From: Zeugodacus cucurbitae
Taxonomy: Eukaryota; Arthropoda; Insecta; Diptera; Tephritidae
NCBI RefSeq assembly: GCF_028554725.1
Contig: NC_071667.1
Coordinates: 54,305,501 to 54,369,500 of the forward strand
Direction of reading: 5' to 3'
DNA: 64,000 nucleotides
The notes beneath the pieces were generated by a model that was not told the DNA's origin, searched no databases, and worked only from the letters and a program-made list of their open reading frames with translations. The position numbers and the translations under genes are program-made. This document shows, piece after piece, positions 61,803 to 64,000 of the stretch (its first letter is position 1; the number at the start of each line of letters is the position of its first letter).

Positions 61803-62272
61803 AGATGTGTTCAAAAAATAAAGGGAATTTCAAAAATTCCAAATTTTCCCTTTTTTTATTTTTTATTATAAAGCAGCGGCTAAGGTTTGACGTACTTGTG
61901 AGTCTGGCGATTTTTGCTTGTTAAAAAATCACACTTCATTGCTTATTCAAGAATTCTTGGTCAAAAACAATACTGTAATAATGATACAGCCTCCATATTA
62001 AACAGACATGGCTCCGTGTGACTTTTTCATATCTCCAAAAACAAAAAGAACGTTAAAGGTCGTCGTTTTACCAACATACGAGTAATTACTGAAATACCGA
62101 AAGCTATCTCAAAAATCCAGTTAGAGAAGTGTTGCGGTGGTTGGAAGAAGCGATAAAGGATAAGGCTAAATATCGAATGGGGACTATTTTAAAAGCGACA
62201 ATATTAGTGTAGACGAATGAATACATAATTTACTCAAAAGACGAAAATTCTCTTTATTTTTTGAACAGACCT
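61803..62272 (+). mobile_element. Internally deleted mariner element
   Basis: Terminal inverted repeats: the left AGATGTGTTCAAAAAATAAA and, reverse-complemented, the right AGGTCTGTTCAAAAAATAAA. The interior keeps only the 3' part of a transposase: a D-M-A-P-C-D-F-F-I motif near 62005-62035 (family pattern YSPDMAPCDFF), then KTKRTLKGRRF and a KAISKIQLEKCCGGWKK segment, followed by stops. The 5' half of the gene is gone. Whether TA duplications remain is unclear. Confidence 0.75.
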
Positions 62273-62982
62273 AATATGTTGCTGTAGAACACTACATCTG
62301 GAAAAAATGTCAACGTTAGATGGCGCAGGAGTTAATTTGTGTATGAGTAAAGTATATTGATGGTGATATTAGATAAGAAAAACGAATATGCTTGGAACTA
62401 GGTTATTCAGAAAACTTAAATTATAAAGCATCGATTTATTTTGAAAATTCGTATATTATTCATTCCCCCTATATTGAGTTTTTTCATTTATGTTTTAAGT
62501 TAGTGTTAAATAATAATAAGTTAGTTCCGAAATAATTATAAAGGTAGATGTACGATATCAAAACTTAGAAATTCTCAATAAAAATAGTTGAGGAATTTAC
62601 ATACAAGCTATAGCATAACACATAGTCAACCACCCTTGGAAGGCTCTACAACAGTTTGTCGAACTTCGCAGACCTTCAACCATGAAATTGAATTAAATTA
62701 AATTGCTTTTGTTTACTGTTATCAGTTCACAAGCAACAAGCATTGTTGTTTTAAACGAATTTTGTAAGGAGCGATGTTTGAAATCAAATCAAATTGACAC
62801 GGCAGGGTTGGTGAAAAGGGCATATTCCGAACATTATGTTCGATAGCATTTATTTGCAACCACTTGTTGATATATTTGCGATTGTGCACATTTCCCGTAC
62901 TACTTAAGTGCTTTTCGTAGTTATGAAAAATTGAACGAAACTGATATTTTTTATATTACTAAGTACAGCAATAACAACATAC
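62273..62982. other. Noncoding spacer
   Basis: Nothing was recognised. Confidence 0.35.
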
Positions 62983-63037
62983 CAGCTTTGAGGGGAATGC
63001 CGATAAAACCAAAAACAATAACAAATTGCACATTAAC
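62983..63037 (-). CDS. Tentative 55-nt internal exon, membrane segment
   Basis: Between acceptor ATAGCACAG (63038-63039) and donor CTG-GTATGT (62981-62982) the minus strand encodes VNVQFVIVFGFIGIPLKA. The F-x-x-I-G-I-P-L pattern resembles the second membrane segment just after the first pore loop of two-pore potassium channels. The exon is very small, the acceptor has no pyrimidine tract, and no pore-loop exon was found next to it. It could be chance, or part of the same minus-strand gene as 52905-53039. Confidence 0.22.
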
Positions 63038-63562
63038 CTGTGCTATTGTCGGCATTCTGTATTTAATTTTCCCATTGTGCGGATTCGAAGTTTTAACGGC
63101 ATGAATTGGCATTAGTTTGCGCGTGCACGGTATATTACGAGTATTTAGCTGCCACGCTAATTGGTTGGAAAAAGATGAATAATTTATATTGTGTATTTCT
63201 AAACATACATATTTTTTTATATACATATATAATACATAATAATACATACATTTTTTTTTAGTTCGATAGAGTGCATTCACTCAAATTACCAATATAATTA
63301 CAAATTGAATATTGTTGTAAGCAGTAATTGTTTTAGTAGCAACAATGAAATAATTAGAATTAGTACGCGTTGTTGCATAATTTGCAACGCATCGTTAGCA
63401 GGAATGTCCATAATTATATAGAGGTTGTTGATCACTTCATTCTATGTAATAAGTTTAAGAAAATTTAGATAAAAAAATGAAAACAAAATGAGTGATTTCG
63501 AATAATATAATATATATTAACTTATCCAACAGACATGCAGATAAGATCGTATAATTTTAAAG

Positions 63563-64000
63563 AAAAACAAGTAAGGAAAGGCTAAGTTCGAGTGCAACCG
63601 AACATTTTATACTCTCGCAATTTATTGATATATTTTTATTAAGATAACACACAATTTGACACACAATTTGACCCAATTTGATTAGGTATATGAGAGCTAG
63701 GGGAAGTTACACAATTAGAAGAAAAATATTTCCTCTAAATTAAATTAAGATACCTGAGAGATTTACCGAAATTTTCGGTGAAAAATTACCATGGGGCTCT
63801 AAATTCTTCATATTCGATATTCGGGGCTTTGAAAAGTTATAGTCCGAATTCGACAATCTTTCACAAGTGATGCCACAGATCATATACAGTATTTGTGTAA
63901 AGTTTTATTTCGCTATCTTCATTGGTTCCTTATGTATATATTATAAAGTGAAGGAATAAGATGAAATTCAAAATTGAGTTGTATGGGAAGTTGTCGTGGT
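63563..64000 (+). repeat. Family B repeat, copy B6, runs off the window
   Basis: It begins AAACAAGTAAGGAAAGGCTA, then a TTCGAGTGCAACCGAA hairpin and TTTTATACTCTCGCAA. Its body matches the long subtype seen in B4 (48.3-48.9 kb). The 3' part lies beyond 64000. Confidence 0.75.

Noticed and set aside
1..64000. Searched for tRNA B-box words (GGTTCGA-type), rRNA, CRISPR-like spaced repeats and bacterial operon signals.
   Set aside because: None found; the regularly spaced repeats at 5.7-6.1 kb are a plain tandem repeat within a dispersed repeat.

Overview
The window looks like insect nuclear DNA, most likely from a tephritid fruit fly or a close dipteran relative. It is AT-rich, its coding exons are small and separated by introns, and it has no operons or bacterial signals. 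It is packed with Tc1/mariner, pogo-like and PIF/Harbinger-like elements, non-LTR retrotransposon fragments, and two noncoding repeat families that I associate with fly genomes from memory only. The one gene I can rebuild completely is a tetraspanin closest to fly Tsp97E / vertebrate TSPAN31-TSPAN13. No tRNA, rRNA or CRISPR array was seen.

Layout. 1-5 kb: mostly noncoding, with a LINE 3' end (1748-1937) and the last coding exon of an unidentified minus-strand gene (2941-3035). 5-14.5 kb: repeat family A inserted in a family B copy, a dead mariner (8.7-9.15 kb), two more B copies and a pogo-like MITE. 14.5-27.8 kb: AT-rich spacer with a LINE 5' fragment inside a B copy (18.1-19.6 kb) and two pogo-like MITEs (24.5 and 25.6 kb). 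27.8-31.2 kb: the tetraspanin gene on the minus strand, with two alternative last exons that each encode part of the fourth membrane segment. 32.2-33.8 kb: a near-perfect foldback MITE with TTA target duplications, a possible promoter and a mariner-type MITE. 34.9-37.4 kb: a dead Tc1-like transposon split by a B copy. 42.2-44.7 kb: a decayed RTE-like LINE on the minus strand, chimeric at its upstream end. 47.7-51.9 kb: a LINE scrap, a B copy, a TIR element and an RNase H-type LINE 3' end. 52.9-64 kb: a likely terminal coding exon on the minus strand, mariner/Tc1 relics, two B copies and a weak 55-nt exon candidate that could encode a channel-like segment.

The most interesting signals are (i) the duplicated, alternative terminal exon of the tetraspanin, giving 210- and 217-residue proteins, and (ii) repeat families A and B, which differ in sequence but share one plan: a small 5' hairpin, a TATAC motif repeated in inverted form at the far end, internally repeated modules (154 bp in A, about 275-280 bp in B) and a 3' hairpin. 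Everything rests on reading the sequence; no database search was possible.
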